From: Leisingera sp. ANG1 | GTDB taxonomy: Bacteria > Pseudomonadota > Alphaproteobacteria > Rhodobacterales > Rhodobacteraceae | Length of the DNA stretch: 64,000 nucleotides | Reading direction: 5' to 3' | Assembly: GCF_000203975.2 (NCBI RefSeq) | Contig: NZ_AFCF02000003.1 | Span: forward strand, 131,327 to 195,326 | Shown: piece after piece, positions 9,704-19,743 of the stretch | How the letters are laid out: every line of letters starts with the position of its first letter | Numbering within the stretch: the stretch's first letter is position 1 | Program-made: the position numbers and the translations under genes | Notes under the pieces: model-generated | What the model was told of the DNA's origin: nothing | Seen by the model: only the letters and a program-made list of their open reading frames with translations | Databases searched by the model: none

Positions 9704-10632
9704 TGGCAGCAGGCGCAGCAAGCGGCGGCTCAGCCCGCGCAGACACATACAAGGACGCCCGCGGCTGGCTGCTGCTGCCGTCCTGGGCGGTGCTCGGCAT
9801 CTTTGTGCTGGGTCCCGTCTGCATGATGCTGATCTATTCCTTCCTGACCAAGGAATTCCGAGGCGGGGTGATCTGGGAACCTTCACTTGCGGCTTACGAT
9901 CAGTTCTTCTTTGACCGCGGGCTGTTCGGAGATGAGCCGCCCAAGCTCGAGTGGACCTATATCACCATCTTCTGGCGCTCGATCTGGCAGGCCGGGGCGG
10001 CGACGCTCCTCAGCCTTCTGATCGGCTTCCCCACCGCCTATTTCATCGCTACGCGGCCGGAAAACGTGCGGCCCGTCTGGGTGTTCCTGATCACCATCCC
10101 CTATTGGGTGAATCTGCTGATCCGCACCGTCAGCATGAAATTCCTGCTGCGCGATCAGGGCCCGCTGAATGACTTCCTGATCGGCACCGGGCTGATCGAC
10201 AGCCCCATTCACATCGTCAACACGAACTTTGCGGTGCAGTTGGGTCTGTTCTACTCCTACCTGCCGTTCATGGTGCTGCCGGTCTATGCGGCGGTGGAAC
10301 GCTACAACTTCTCGCTCTCTGAGGCGGCGGCGGATCTCTATGCCAGCAAGTGGACCACCCTGCGACGGATCGTGCTGCCTGCGGTGAAACCGGGCGTGGT
10401 AGCGGGCTGCATCCTGGTATTCGTTCCCTCGATGGGCTCCTTCCTGGCGCCTGATCTGCTGGGCGGTGCCAAGAACTTCATGATCGGCTCCCTCATCGAG
10501 GAGCAGTTCAAGGGCAACGCGGGCAACTGGCCGTTCGGCGCTGCCGCGTCGATGATCCTGCTGACCATGGTGCTGATCATCCTGATGTTCTCCGCCCGCC
10601 AGCAGGCCAAAACAGACAAGGCAGGGGGCTGA
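9703..10632 (+). CDS. potB: ABC transporter permease, PotB-like
   Basis: The 309-residue inner-membrane protein has about six hydrophobic segments. The EAA loop that docks the ATPase is visible as SEAAADLYASKWTTLRRIVLPAVKPG. The first of two permeases in a polyamine-type importer, it overlaps the ATPase stop codon by one base and is followed three bases later by the second permease. The N-terminal cytoplasmic extension of about 25 residues is rich in small and polar residues, as in other PotB homologues. Confidence 0.92.
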   Translation: MAAGAASGGSARADTYKDARGWLLLPSWAVLGIFVLGPVCMMLIYSFLTKEFRGGVIWEPSLAAYDQFFFDRGLFGDEPPKLEWTYITIFWRSIWQAGAATLLSLLIGFPTAYFIATRPENVRPVWVFLITIPYWVNLLIRTVSMKFLLRDQGPLNDFLIGTGLIDSPIHIVNTNFAVQLGLFYSYLPFMVLPVYAAVERYNFSLSEAAADLYASKWTTLRRIVLPAVKPGVVAGCILVFVPSMGSFLAPDLLGGAKNFMIGSLIEEQFKGNAGNWPFGAAASMILLTMVLIILMFSARQQAKTDKAGG

Positions 10633-10635
10633 GCC

Positions 10636-11445
10636 ATGGCGCATGTGAATGACAATATCAAAGCCTACAAGGGTTTCCGCTCCATCACTCTCATGTGTCT
10701 GGCGGTCCTTTATGCGCCGCTGCTGATCGTCACCATCTACAGCTTCAACGCCTCCCAATCGATCACCAACTGGGAGGGGATCTCCTTGCGCTGGTACGCC
10801 GATGTGTTCACCGGGCCGGAAAGCGAGAAGTTCAAGGTCGCGGCCTTCAACAGCTTCACCATCGCCATCATCGCGGCGACGGCCAGCACAACAATTGCCA
10901 CCCTGGCGGCAACCGCAATGGTCCGCGGCGGCAACTTCAAGCTGCGCACGGTGTCCTTCGGCCTGATCTCGCTGCCCCTGATGGTGCCGGAGATTGTAAC
11001 GGCGGTTGCGACGCTGATCTTCTTCAACGCGATCGGCTTCACCCGCGGCTACATGACCATTCTGGTCGCCCATATCGCCTTCTGCATCCCCTTTGCCTAC
11101 CTGCCGATCTCGGCCCGGATGCAGGGGATCGAGGACAGCTTTGAGCAGGCGGCGATGGACCTTTACGCGACCAAGCGTCAGGCCTTCACCAAGATCCTAA
11201 TGCCGCTGATGGCGCCGGGCATCATCTCGGGCTTCCTCTTGGCCTTCATCGTCTCGCTCGACGACTTCATCATCACCAACTTCGTCAAGGGTGCAGGCGT
11301 TGAGACCCTGCCTACCGCGATCTTCGGCTCCGTCAAACAGGGCATCAAACCCAACATCATGGCGATCTCGACCATGCTGCTGAGCGTCTCAATCGTAATG
11401 GTCACCATCAGCTACTTCGTCAGCAAATCCGACAATACAAAATGA
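10636..11445 (+). CDS. potC: ABC transporter permease, PotC-like
   Basis: The 269-residue protein is the second membrane-spanning subunit, with about six hydrophobic stretches. Its EAA-type coupling loop is [20 protein letters not shown]. The segment [13 protein letters not shown] near the C-terminus is characteristic of PotC. It starts three bases after PotB and ends 20 bases before the binding-protein start, so the four genes form one operon in the order ATPase, permease, permease, binding protein. Confidence 0.92.
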   Translation: MAHVNDNIKAYKGFRSITLMCLAVLYAPLLIVTIYSFNASQSITNWEGISLRWYADVFTGPESEKFKVAAFNSFTIAIIAATASTTIATLAATAMVRGGNFKLRTVSFGLISLPLMVPEIVTAVATLIFFNAIGFTRGYMTILVAHIAFCIPFAYLPISARMQGIEDSFEQAAMDLYATKRQAFTKILMPLMAPGIISGFLLAFIVSLDDFIITNFVKGAGVETLPTAIFGSVKQGIKPNIMAISTMLLSVSIVMVTISYFVSKSDNTK

Positions 11446-11465
11446 TCCAACCTGGAGGGAAACAC

Positions 11466-12503
11466 ATGAAAAATCTGCTGAAATCCAGCGCCGCAGCTCT
11501 TGCTCTGAGTGTTGCTGCCACTGCCGCCGCCGCCGAGGGCAAACTGGTCCTCTACCATTGGTTCGAATACATGCCGCAGGAGGTGCTCGACAAGTTCACC
11601 GCCGAGACCGGCATCGAGGTGACTATGGACACCTACGATTCCAATGAATCCATGCTGGCGACGCTGAAGGCGGGCGGTATGGGCACTTATGACCTGGCAG
11701 TGCCGGGCGACTATATGGTCAGCATCATGGCGGGCGAGGGGCTTCTGGACACCATTGCCAATGGCGAACTGGCGAACAAAGGCAACATCGCGCCGGAATG
11801 GGCCGACCCCAGCTTTGACCCGGGCCGCGCGTCCTCGATCCCCTACCAGTGGGGCTCCACCTCCTTTGCGGTGAACCGCGACGCCTACAGCGGCGACATC
11901 CAGACCACTGCCATTCTGTTTGAGCCCCCGGCAGAGCTGTCGGGCAAGATCAACATGCTGGACAGCCAGGGCGAAGTGATGGCGATGGCCTCGCTGCATC
12001 TGGGCATTCCGCAATGCTCCACCGACCGCGAGCAGCTGAAAGCGCTGAATGCCATGCTGCAGGACGCCAAGCAGCATTGGGCATCCTTCAACTCGGATAC
12101 TGCCAAGGAAGTGCTGGTGTCAGGGGATGCGGCTGTCGGACAAATCTACGATGGTTTCGCCGCCAAGGCGCGGGAGGAAGGCGCCAATGTGGAATACGCA
12201 TATCCGACCCAGGGCTATGTTGCCTGGATGGACAATGTGGTGCTGCTGAAGGACGCGCCGAACCGGGAAAACGCGCTGAAATTCATGGACTTTTTGCTGG
12301 AACCTGAAAACATCGCGGCAGTCACCAACTATGCCCAGTACAATGCCGGGGTGACTGGGGTAGCCGGCTTCCTGGATCCTGCACTGGCCGCGCAGCCGGA
12401 AAAGAACCCTCATGCGGATGCGGGCGATGGGGTGTTTATCGAGGTCTGCAATCAGGAGGCCCAAGCGGTCTATGACCAGATTTGGACCAACCTTAAGAAG
12501 TAA
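11466..12503 (+). CDS. potD: Periplasmic polyamine-type substrate-binding protein, PotD/PotF-like
   Basis: The 345-residue protein starts at the ATG at 11466 behind GGAGGG. It has a clear Sec signal peptide (KNLLKSSAAALALSVAATAAAA, cleaved near residue 22). The mature N-terminus KLVLYHWFEYMPQEVLDKF is the usual opening of PotD/PotF proteins, and VPGDYMVSIM lies in the ligand-binding cleft. It delivers the ligand to the PotABC-like complex in front of it. The family binds spermidine, putrescine and related compounds; specificity cannot be fixed here. A strong terminator follows 34 bases after the stop. Confidence 0.92.
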   Translation: MKNLLKSSAAALALSVAATAAAAEGKLVLYHWFEYMPQEVLDKFTAETGIEVTMDTYDSNESMLATLKAGGMGTYDLAVPGDYMVSIMAGEGLLDTIANGELANKGNIAPEWADPSFDPGRASSIPYQWGSTSFAVNRDAYSGDIQTTAILFEPPAELSGKINMLDSQGEVMAMASLHLGIPQCSTDREQLKALNAMLQDAKQHWASFNSDTAKEVLVSGDAAVGQIYDGFAAKAREEGANVEYAYPTQGYVAWMDNVVLLKDAPNRENALKFMDFLLEPENIAAVTNYAQYNAGVTGVAGFLDPALAAQPEKNPHADAGDGVFIEVCNQEAQAVYDQIWTNLKK

Positions 12504-12537
12504 GAACCTTACCTGATTTCCCCAATAGGCAAGCTGT

Positions 12538-12566
12538 CCCGGGCATCAATTGCCCGGGCTTTTTTG
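12538..12566 (+). terminator. Rho-independent terminator of the pot operon
   Basis: A perfect 8-bp stem (CCCGGGCA / TGCCCGGG) with a five-base loop is followed directly by CTTTTTT. It lies 34 bases after the binding-protein stop codon and is the clearest intrinsic terminator in the window. Confidence 0.92.
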
Positions 12567-13164
12567 GTTGAAAACTCTGACTGGGGCCGCCAATGACAAA
12601 TAAGTTCGGCAAAACTTACTCAGCGCTGAAAAGGCGAGTGCAACAAGGAACGCAGATCAGGACCCCTAGCAGCCTTTGGCGCAGACGCAGCGAATACTCA
12701 CTGTGTCCGGCTCCTTGTGAGTGGCTCGTTCCAGCCTCGCTGCGCGCTGCATCAATGGCGGGTTTCATCGCCGCGACACAGCGCCAGATTTGAGCGCATG
12801 AAGCATTTCTTCCGCAGCAAGCGCGCGCAGCAAAAAATCACAATGACCGGGTTGGGCTCTGAGGGTGAGTTCGCTGCTGTCAGGGCAAATGGTCGGTCCA
12901 GGCTGCTTCGTCTATCGCTGCGCTGTCAGTGCGCCGCCAGATGAGCGAGGAATATGACATTTTCTGCATCCAGACCGGTATAGCCTGCATGGTTGAGAAG
13001 GACATCCACATTGTCGCCCGGTTGGCCGGTACCCCCTTGGCGGGATGCCGGGATGCCAATCACGCGAACTGACCACGCTGATTGCCAGCCTCGGCCTCGC
13101 CCTTTTGGACGAGGTTGTTAGGCGTGGAAACGTGCCTCGTCCTCCTCTTTGTCTGGAGGCAAAC
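12567..13164. other. Gene-poor stretch before the methyltransferase pseudogene
   Basis: No convincing gene is seen in about 600 bases. Small open frames exist but lack ribosome-binding sites and recognisable sequence. The stretch holds one copy (12841-12859) of a 19-base direct repeat whose second copy lies just past the pseudogene. Confidence 0.5.
12841..12859. repeat. 19-bp direct repeat, copy 1
   Basis: The sequence CAATGACCGGGTTGGGCTC is repeated exactly at 13938-13956. The two copies bracket the methyltransferase pseudogene about 1.1 kb apart. The origin is unknown. Confidence 0.7.
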
Positions 13165-13895
13165 ATGGCACAGAATATCTACGACAATCCCGATTTTTTT
13201 GCTGGCTACAGCCAGCTTCCCCGGCAGGTTCACGGGCTGGAAGGTGCGCCGGAATGACCGGCAATTCGGGCGCTGTTGCCCCGACTGTCAGGCAAGCGCG
13301 TGGCGGACCTGGGCTACAGCTTCGGCTGGGCAGCACGGTGGTTCTTCGGTCAGGGGGCTGCTTCAGTTCTTGGGTTTGACCTGTCTCAGAACATGATCGA
13401 ATGTGCGAGGGCCGACACCGAGGATTCCGCAATCGAATACCGGATTGTTGACTTGGAAACGCTTGAATTGCCCTAGGCGGCATTTGATCTGGTCTACAGC
13501 GCTTTGACCTCCCACTACGTGCAAGATTTTGAACGGCTGATCCGCATGATCCATGCGGCGTTGGCGCCTGGCGGGGATCTGGTCTTCACCATCGAGCATC
13601 CGATCTTCATGGCAGCCGCCCGCCCCCAGTGGACGCAAGATGAAGACGGCCGAAAGACCTGCCGGTTAACGGCTATTCTCTTGAGGGCGAGCGCCGCACT
13701 GACTGGTTTGCCAAGGGCGTGCTGAAGCACCATCGGACCCTGGCGACAATGATCAACACGCTGATCAGCGCGGGGTTCGACCTGCGCCGGGTGGAAGAGT
13801 TTGCGTCCACACCTGAACAGACTGCGGAGTTGCCGGACCTGGCCGAAGAACTGGAGCGGCCTATGATGCTGCAGGTTTCGGCGCGCAAAATCTGA
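13165..13895 (+). pseudogene. Class I SAM-dependent methyltransferase pseudogene
   Basis: From ATG 13165 one frame reads a small-molecule methyltransferase (start MAQNIYDNPDFFAGYSQLP) but is broken three times. There is an in-frame TGA at 13255-13257 and an in-frame TAG at 13474-13476. A one-base loss near 13665, at KTC|RLT versus PVNGYSLEG, moves the rest into another frame that ends at 13895 (RPMMLQVSARKI). The SAM-binding motif I is also altered (DLGYSFG where DLGxGxG is expected). Motif II/III remnants, such as LAPGGDLVFTIEHP, are well preserved. Rejoining the frames gives one protein of normal length, about 243 residues, so the decay looks recent. A sequencing error would not explain three independent lesions. 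Confidence 0.85.
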
Positions 13896-14876
13896 TCCTA
13901 TCGCCGCCCAGTCTAATCGCTTGGGCGGCGGACTTTCCAATGACCGGGTTGGGCTCGAACCTGCCGTCCACTGCATGAATCAGTAACGTTAGCTGCCTGC
14001 GTAAACAGGACACAGGATGGCGCCTTGGCTGCGTTTGCAACCAAAAACGGCCCGGCTTGGATCAGAAATGCTTGGCAGGTGCAGGCAATTTTTTCTTAAA
14101 AACAGTCCGCATCGGGTCAGTTTTGTCTGACGTTTGACACTTAATTGTCGGGCGACACAAAGTTTTGGCATTAGCGACAGAACCTTGCCTTTTTCGTGTC
14201 TCCAACATCCCCGCTCGCGCCTCCTGTTCCGCCAGTGGCGAAGCCTTCCCTGATTTTCACTTCGGAAGACCTCGTGTCTTCCGGAGGGCATGCGGACCAA
14301 TCAAATGAAAATGCCGGGGCAGGGGGGAGCGGGCGCAGCCCGTCGATGCCCTGCCGCGACCCCTGGAACATGCAATCCGCGCGTGCCGCGAGGACTACTA
14401 CTGTTTCTTTCTGAAGGCCGCAGTTGCCCAGCTGCCAATCAGCTCAGCCTTGTCCCGCAAAAAGGATCGTCACCCTCCGGGACGGAAACTGGGTAGTGCA
14501 AACGACTTGTGTCCGCGGTGAAAAGTGGCTCGGAACGAGACGCTTTCCGCCGCTCCCGGCCGCAGGGAGATTGAGCTATCCAATATCCGTCCAGATGCCG
14601 ATGCAGTCGGTATCCGGATAGAGCCCGGTCACGAGCTGAAAAGTGCGGGATTTTCTGACCCAAGAATGGGCTCTGAAGACGAGCTCGGCAATGCGGACCT
14701 TATGCCTACACGGCAGGGCCTGCTAAACAACAGTCTGCAATGAGGCCTACAAAGCGTATTCAGCACCTGAAACAACGTTTGCGGTACTTTCCTAAACTGG
14801 ACGTCGGGCAAGTAAATGGCGGTGCCAGACGAACTGTTTGCACGCATAAAGTTGAATGCCGCCCTGGGCCGAATTA
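13896..14876. other. Gene-poor stretch of about 1 kb
   Basis: No supported gene was found. It contains copy 2 of the 19-base repeat (13938-13956) and a perfect 8-bp inverted repeat with a five-base loop at 14264-14284 (CGGAAGAC / GTCTTCCG) that has no T-run. Small open frames on both strands lack ribosome-binding sites and family resemblance. Confidence 0.5.
13938..13956. repeat. 19-bp direct repeat, copy 2
   Basis: This is an exact second copy of the sequence at 12841-12859, 43 bases after the end of the methyltransferase pseudogene. Confidence 0.7.
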
Positions 14877-14908
14877 CCTGCACCGGGCTGAATACCGTCC
14901 GGTGCAGG
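14877..14908 (-). terminator. Hairpin downstream of the molybdenum hydroxylase operon
   Basis: A perfect 10-bp inverted repeat (CCTGCACCGG / CCGGTGCAGG) with a 12-base loop lies just past the stop codon of the large subunit gene. A T-run is not obvious, so it could be a terminator or an mRNA-stabilising hairpin. Confidence 0.5.
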
Positions 14909-14915
14909 CTGCGGT

Positions 14916-17093
14916 TCAGGCGAAGCTGACGCCATTCAGGTTCATTGGCAGCGCCGTCACCCGCGGGCCGTTGACTGCAATGGCATTGGCCAGCGCCGGC
15001 GCCGAGGGAGGCGTGCCGGGCTCACCGACCCCCGTGGGCATCTCTGCAGAGGGCACGATATGCACTTCGATGGCGCCGATGTCGCCGATCCGAAGCGGCT
15101 CATAGTCGGGGAAGTTGAACTGGTCCACTTCGCCCCCGGTCAGAGTGATCACGTTGCGCATCGCGTGGCCTAGGCCATAGCCGATACCGCCCTCCATCTG
15201 CGCTTTGATCACATCCGGGTTGACCGCGATGCCGCAATCCACCGCGCAGGTGACCTTCTCGATCTTCACGCCGCCATCGGCATTGCCGGAGATCTCTACC
15301 AGCTCGGCCACATAGCTGCCAAAGCTCTTGTGGACGGCGATGCCCTGGCTGCGGCCCTCCGGCGCGCTGCCCCAGCCGCCTTTGTCGGCGGCCAATATCA
15401 ATACCCCCGCCAGCCGCTGCTGGTCGTCGCCGCCGCCCTCCAGCAGGGTGAGGCGGAAATCCACGGGATCGCGGCCTGCAGCGCGGGCGGCCTCGTCCAT
15501 CATCACCTCCATCACATAGGCCGTGTGGGTGTGCCCGACCGAGCGCCACCACAGGACGGAAGTTGCCTTGGCCACGTCGGTGAGCCCGGTGAACTGCCCC
15601 GGGATCCTGTAGGGGGTGTCTGCCACGCCCTCGACCGAGCTGTGATCGACGCCGCCGTGCACCATCATGCTCTCAAACGCGGTGCCCTTGAGGATCGACT
15701 GCGCGGCGATGCGGTGGTCCCAGCCGGTGATATTGCCCGCCGCGTCCAGACCCACCCGCACACGGTGCGCCACCGCGGGGCGGTAATAGCCGCCGGTGAT
15801 GTCATCCTCGCGCGACCAGACCAGTTTCACCGGGCGGGTGCGGTCAGTCAGGGCAAAGGCCAGCGCCGCCTCCACCTGGTAATCCGCCGTCGGCGTGGCG
15901 CGGCGGCCGAAGGAGCCGCCGGCAAACATCGTGTTGATGCGGACCTTCTCCATCGGCAGCTGGAAGATCTGCGCCAGCGCCATGTGCGGGCCGGTGGGGA
16001 ACTGGCAGCCGTCGTGCAGGGTGACGCCGCCGTCCGCGTCGGCCTCGATGGTGCAGGTGAGCGGTTCCATCGGCGCATGCGCCAGCAGCGGGAAGTAGAA
16101 AGTCTGCTCGACCACCTGTGCCGCCCCTTCGATCTGCTCTGTGGTGGCGGCGTGGTCGGCGCCGGTCACGTTATACTCCGGCTCCGCGTTTACCGCGGCC
16201 AGCAGCTCCTCGCGGATCTGGTCCGAGCTGCGGCTTTCGGCGTTTGAGAAATCCCAGTCCACCGTGATCGCATCGCGGGCCTGGAACGCGGCCCAAGTGT
16301 CCTCGGCATAGACCGCGACGCCCGCCTGGTTGGGCAGCACGGCGGCGCGGATGTAGCCTTTGACCGCCTTGGCGCCGGCATCGTCAAACCCGCTGGCCAG
16401 CCCGCCCATCCGCGGGGTGCGGATGATGACGGCAACCATCTGGTTCGGCAGATGCAGGTCCATCGCATACATTGCGGTGCCGTTGGTCTTGGGCAGGGAG
16501 TCCTTGCGTTTGACCGAGGCGTTGCCGATCAGGCGGAATTCGCTGGGGTCCTTCAGCCGCGGCTCTGCCGGGGCTTCCATCTGGGCGGTGGCAGCGACAA
16601 ACTCTGCCAGCGGCGCCTCTTGGCCTGCGCCCTTGATGACGCCGTCCTCAAGAGTCAGCTCTGTGGCGTCTGCGCCCCATGCCTCAGCCGCGGCCTTGAT
16701 GAGCATCTCGCGCGCGGCGGCCCCGGCCTGGCGGTACTGCATAAAGGAATTGGCCATCGCGGTGGAGCCGCCGGTGCCCTGCATCTGGCCGAACGCCAGG
16801 TTGGCATAGCGCGAGGGGTCGGAGGGCGCGAATTCGTACTGGATGTCCTCCATCGAAACACCCAGCTCCTCGGCGATCAGCGTGGTGAGGCCGGTGGCCG
16901 GGCCCTGCCCCTTCTCGAAGTGCTTGACGATGGCAGTGACGGTGCCGTCTGCATCGATCTTCACAAACGGGTTCAGCTGCGCCGGTGCGGCGCCCGCCGC
17001 CAAAGCGCCGTCTGGACGGACGCCGACATAAAGGACCGCAGCAGCGGCAGCAGCGGATTCCAGGAAGCCGCGGCGGGAGGTATTGAGGGTCAT
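14916..17093 (-). CDS. iorB: Molybdenum hydroxylase large subunit, isoquinoline 1-oxidoreductase beta-like
   Basis: The 725-residue protein opens with a twin-arginine signal ([15 protein letters not shown]), so it is exported folded to the periplasm. The body is the xanthine-dehydrogenase-family molybdopterin-binding fold. Segments such as [15 protein letters not shown] and the C-terminal [16 protein letters not shown], with the Glu equivalent to the catalytic base, are characteristic of the IorB/aldehyde-dehydrogenase branch. It starts one base after the stop of the 2Fe-2S subunit. No FAD subunit or membrane cytochrome is encoded next to it, as is usual for this branch. It probably hydroxylates a heterocycle or oxidises an aldehyde; the substrate is unknown. 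Confidence 0.9.
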   Translation of the reverse strand: MTLNTSRRGFLESAAAAAAVLYVGVRPDGALAAGAAPAQLNPFVKIDADGTVTAIVKHFEKGQGPATGLTTLIAEELGVSMEDIQYEFAPSDPSRYANLAFGQMQGTGGSTAMANSFMQYRQAGAAAREMLIKAAAEAWGADATELTLEDGVIKGAGQEAPLAEFVAATAQMEAPAEPRLKDPSEFRLIGNASVKRKDSLPKTNGTAMYAMDLHLPNQMVAVIIRTPRMGGLASGFDDAGAKAVKGYIRAAVLPNQAGVAVYAEDTWAAFQARDAITVDWDFSNAESRSSDQIREELLAAVNAEPEYNVTGADHAATTEQIEGAAQVVEQTFYFPLLAHAPMEPLTCTIEADADGGVTLHDGCQFPTGPHMALAQIFQLPMEKVRINTMFAGGSFGRRATPTADYQVEAALAFALTDRTRPVKLVWSREDDITGGYYRPAVAHRVRVGLDAAGNITGWDHRIAAQSILKGTAFESMMVHGGVDHSSVEGVADTPYRIPGQFTGLTDVAKATSVLWWRSVGHTHTAYVMEVMMDEAARAAGRDPVDFRLTLLEGGGDDQQRLAGVLILAADKGGWGSAPEGRSQGIAVHKSFGSYVAELVEISGNADGGVKIEKVTCAVDCGIAVNPDVIKAQMEGGIGYGLGHAMRNVITLTGGEVDQFNFPDYEPLRIGDIGAIEVHIVPSAEMPTGVGEPGTPPSAPALANAIAVNGPRVTALPMNLNGVSFA

Positions 17094-17094
17094 T

Positions 17095-17556
17095 TCAGGC
17101 CTCCATCATTTCAGATGCGCGCTGGATCGCGGCGCGGATGCGCTGGTAGGTGGCGCAGCGGCAGGCGTTGCTGTTCATGTAATCGTCGATCTCTTCCACC
17201 GTCGGCTTGGGGTTTTCGCTCAGCAGCCCCACAGCGGACATGATCTGGCCGGACTGGCAGTAGCCGCACTGCACCACGTCCAGCTCCACCCAGGCGTCCT
17301 GCACGGCTTTGGACACCTTGGAGTCCAGCCCTTCGATGGTGGTGATCTCGGCGCCTTCGGCGTCCTCGACATAGGTCTGGCAGGAGCGCACCGGCTGACC
17401 GTCCAGATGCACGGTGCAGGCGCCGCAGGCGGCGACGCCGCAGCCGAATTTGGTGCCGGTCAGCTTCAGTTCATCCCGGATCACCCACAACAGCGGGGTT
17501 CCGGGCTCGGCCTCGACCTGATGCGTCCGGCCGTTGAGTTTCAGTGATAGTGCCAT
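17095..17556 (-). CDS. iorA: (2Fe-2S)-binding subunit, isoquinoline 1-oxidoreductase alpha-like
   Basis: The 153-residue protein starts at the ATG at 17556 behind GGGGAGG; the open frame runs further upstream but into the SDR gene. Two 2Fe-2S clusters are visible. One is the plant-ferredoxin type ([15 protein letters not shown] with RSC) and the other the all-helical type (CGYCQSGQ and CRCATYQRI). It transfers electrons from the molybdenum centre of the partner encoded immediately downstream. It lies 35 bases after the SDR stop, and the three genes look like one operon. Confidence 0.93.
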   Translation of the reverse strand: MALSLKLNGRTHQVEAEPGTPLLWVIRDELKLTGTKFGCGVAACGACTVHLDGQPVRSCQTYVEDAEGAEITTIEGLDSKVSKAVQDAWVELDVVQCGYCQSGQIMSAVGLLSENPKPTVEEIDDYMNSNACRCATYQRIRAAIQRASEMMEA

Positions 17557-17591
17557 GGCTATGGGGCCTCCCCTTGGCTGGAATTTCTGGT

Positions 17592-18431
17592 TCAGGATTT
17601 TTCGAAGTCTGCAAAGGCACCGGCATAGTCGGGATGCCAGCGCGACAAGGCCGGGCGGTTCTCCAGGATATCGCCCAGGGCCCAGGCAACTCGGCGCCGG
17701 TCGCGGGCCGGCGTCACGTCGTTGTCCGGGCAAAGAATGTAGAAATCGCCCGCTGCCATGCGGGTCAGCAGGTGATCCACGGTCTGCTCCGAGGTCCAGG
17801 CAGAGGCGGGTTTCTCCAGAATGTGGCGGGCGATCATGCCGGTATAGGTGAAGCCGGGGACAAACAGATGCGCGGTGATGGGCGCCCCGGACTGCCGCAG
17901 GTCATGGGTTAGCATCTCTGTCAGCACCTTCACGCCGGCCTTGGAGACATTGTAGCCCGGGTTGCCCGGCGGCATGGTGATGCCCTGTTTCGAGCCGGTG
18001 TTGATGACAACCGCCGGGCGTGCGGCGGCGATCATCCGCGGCAAAAAGGTCTGCACGCCGTTCAGCACTCCGAACAGGTTCACCTCGATCATCGCGCGCC
18101 AGGCCTCGGGTTCTTCCCAGCTGCCGGAGGGGCGGCCGATGCCTGCGTTGTTCATCAGCACCGCCACCTCACCCGCGGCGAAGGCAGCATCCGCCAGGGC
18201 CTGAACGGCCCTTGCGTCGCTGACATCGGTGGGAACGGCCAGAACCTGCGCACCCGGCCGAACCTGGCTGCGCAGCTTCTCAGCCGCCTGATCCAGCGCC
18301 TCGCCCGGCAGATCGGCCAGAACCACGTCCAGCCCGGCCCGGGCAAAGCGTTCCGCGGCGGCAAAGCCAACCCCGCTGGCGCCGCCGGTCACAACCGCTA
18401 GGCCGCCTGCTGCAAGTGCGTCTTTATACAT
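17592..18431 (-). CDS. Short-chain dehydrogenase/reductase (SDR)
   Basis: The 279-residue protein shows classical SDR motifs: the nucleotide-binding TGGASGVG, NNAG, and a catalytic YNVSK with an upstream serine in NTGS. It is the first gene of an operon with the molybdenum hydroxylase and is divergent from an AraC regulator. It may oxidise or reduce the product or precursor of the hydroxylase, but no substrate can be named. Confidence 0.9.
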   Translation of the reverse strand: MYKDALAAGGLAVVTGGASGVGFAAAERFARAGLDVVLADLPGEALDQAAEKLRSQVRPGAQVLAVPTDVSDARAVQALADAAFAAGEVAVLMNNAGIGRPSGSWEEPEAWRAMIEVNLFGVLNGVQTFLPRMIAAARPAVVINTGSKQGITMPPGNPGYNVSKAGVKVLTEMLTHDLRQSGAPITAHLFVPGFTYTGMIARHILEKPASAWTSEQTVDHLLTRMAAGDFYILCPDNDVTPARDRRRVAWALGDILENRPALSRWHPDYAGAFADFEKS

Positions 18432-18532
18432 GGATGTGTCCTCCCAGAAATGCCGTGCTGCCGGTCAACTGCCGGGATTTGGCTATGCTGCTGGACCTTA
18501 ACCTAGTGCCCGCCGGGCCGGTTCCTGTGCCC

Positions 18533-18563
18533 GATCCTCCGGAGGATCTGCCTGATCCTCCGG
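18533..18563. promoter_or_regulatory. Candidate operator between the SDR operon and the AraC gene
   Basis: A perfect 16-bp palindrome, GATCCTCCGGAGGATC (18533-18548), is followed by a further half-site GATCCTCCGG at 18554-18563, 21 bp (two helical turns) after the first. It lies in the 200-bp divergent intergenic region. Direct-repeat half-sites two turns apart suit an AraC-family dimer, here the product of the adjacent gene. This is inference. Confidence 0.55.
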
Positions 18564-18632
18564 GATGCCGGGATTTGCAGTTCTTCCCCTGCCCCTGCCC
18601 GCCTATAGTCTGATCAAAGAGGAGGAGCGCCG

Positions 18633-19526
18633 ATGGTACCGCAGGACCTGATTTCCGATGTTGCGGCATTTGTCCGGGAGCAAGGCGCGCTGGACACCGG
18701 CTGCGAAACCGGCGTGGGCGGGCTTTTTGCCTTTTGCAGCGAGAAGCGCACTGAATTTCAGGCGATGATCTATGAGCCGGTGATGTGCCTGGTCCTGCAA
18801 GGCGCCAAGGAGGCGCACCTGGAGGACCGCACGGTCCGCTACGGCGCAGGCAAATCGCTGATCGTCAGCCATGCCTTGCCGGTGTCGGCCGGGGTGATCG
18901 ATGCTTCGCAGTACAAACCCTATGTCTCGCTGGCGTTGCAGCTGGATCTGGCGATGGTGCGCAGCCTCTATGACGAGATCGGCACCTTGCCGGATGCACG
19001 GCGGACCTCTCATTCGATGAGCGTAGCGGACGGCGATGCCGCTTTGTTCGATGCCGTCGGGCGGCTGTTCCGGCTGGCGCAGGACCCGGTGGAGGTACAG
19101 GCGCTGGCGCCCCTGGTGCTGAAGGAGATCCATTTCCGCCTGCTGCGCGCCCAGCACGGCGGGATGCTGCGCCAATTGCTGCTGCACGAAAGTCCGGCAA
19201 GCCGGATCACCAAGGCGATTGCCCTGATCCGTGAACAGTACAAGTCCCCGCTGCCGGTGGCAGATCTGGCCGCGGAGGCAGGCATGAGCCAATCCACGTT
19301 TCACGAGCATTTCAAGGCGCTGACTTCCACCACGCCGCTGCAATACCAAAAGGAGCTGCGGCTGATGGAGGCGCGCCGCCTGCTGCTGGGTGGCGGCAAG
19401 TCGGTGGCTTCGGCGGCCTATGATGTCGGTTATGAAAGTCCGACTCAGTTCAGCCGTGAATATGTGCGGAAATTCGGGGTTCCACCGCGACACGAGAAAT
19501 TGCCTTCCATACCGGCAGCCGACTAG
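18633..19526 (+). CDS. AraC-family transcriptional regulator
   Basis: The 297-residue protein starts behind GAGGAGGAG. The N-terminal two thirds match the AraC_N cupin-like domain (FQAMIYEPVMCLVLQGAKEA), and the C-terminal third has two helix-turn-helix motifs (LAAEAGMSQSTFHEHFKALT and VASAAYDVGYESPTQFSREY). This type commonly controls a divergent oxidoreductase gene, here the SDR plus molybdenum hydroxylase operon. The ligand is unknown; aldehyde or quinone stress would fit relatives but is not shown by sequence. Confidence 0.92.
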   Translation: MVPQDLISDVAAFVREQGALDTGCETGVGGLFAFCSEKRTEFQAMIYEPVMCLVLQGAKEAHLEDRTVRYGAGKSLIVSHALPVSAGVIDASQYKPYVSLALQLDLAMVRSLYDEIGTLPDARRTSHSMSVADGDAALFDAVGRLFRLAQDPVEVQALAPLVLKEIHFRLLRAQHGGMLRQLLLHESPASRITKAIALIREQYKSPLPVADLAAEAGMSQSTFHEHFKALTSTTPLQYQKELRLMEARRLLLGGGKSVASAAYDVGYESPTQFSREYVRKFGVPPRHEKLPSIPAAD

Positions 19527-19714
19527 AGCTCTCCGGGAATGCCGCATTGGCATACTGAAAATGACATCGGCTTCTTCCATGTCCGAGCCGCCGGGATTTT
19601 CAGACTAGAGTGTTTTCGGTCATCTTGAATGGCTGGTTTGGGGAGGCAGCTCTGCGGTGACTAGTAACCCCTTTCAACGGCAGGTATGGGCCGAATACAG
19701 TGCAATCAGCAGAT

Positions 19715-19741
19715 GGAGGGGCGGCAAAACGCTGCCCCTCC
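19715..19741. terminator. Hairpin 3' of prfH
   Basis: An 11-bp stem with one G-T pair (GGAGGGGCGGC / GCTGCCCCTCC) and a five-base loop sits directly after the prfH stop on the minus strand. There is no T-run on either side, so its role as terminator is probable rather than certain. Confidence 0.45.
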
Positions 19742-19743
19742 TG

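Noticed and set aside
9883-11073. Long minus-strand open frame (396 codons) across potB and potC
   Set aside because: It is antisense to two permeases; its composition is His/Gln/Arg-rich, as expected for the complement of membrane protein codons.
15330-16247. Plus-strand frame of 305 codons inside the molybdenum hydroxylase
   Set aside because: Its Arg/His/Gly-rich translation without motifs is a shadow of the real minus-strand gene.
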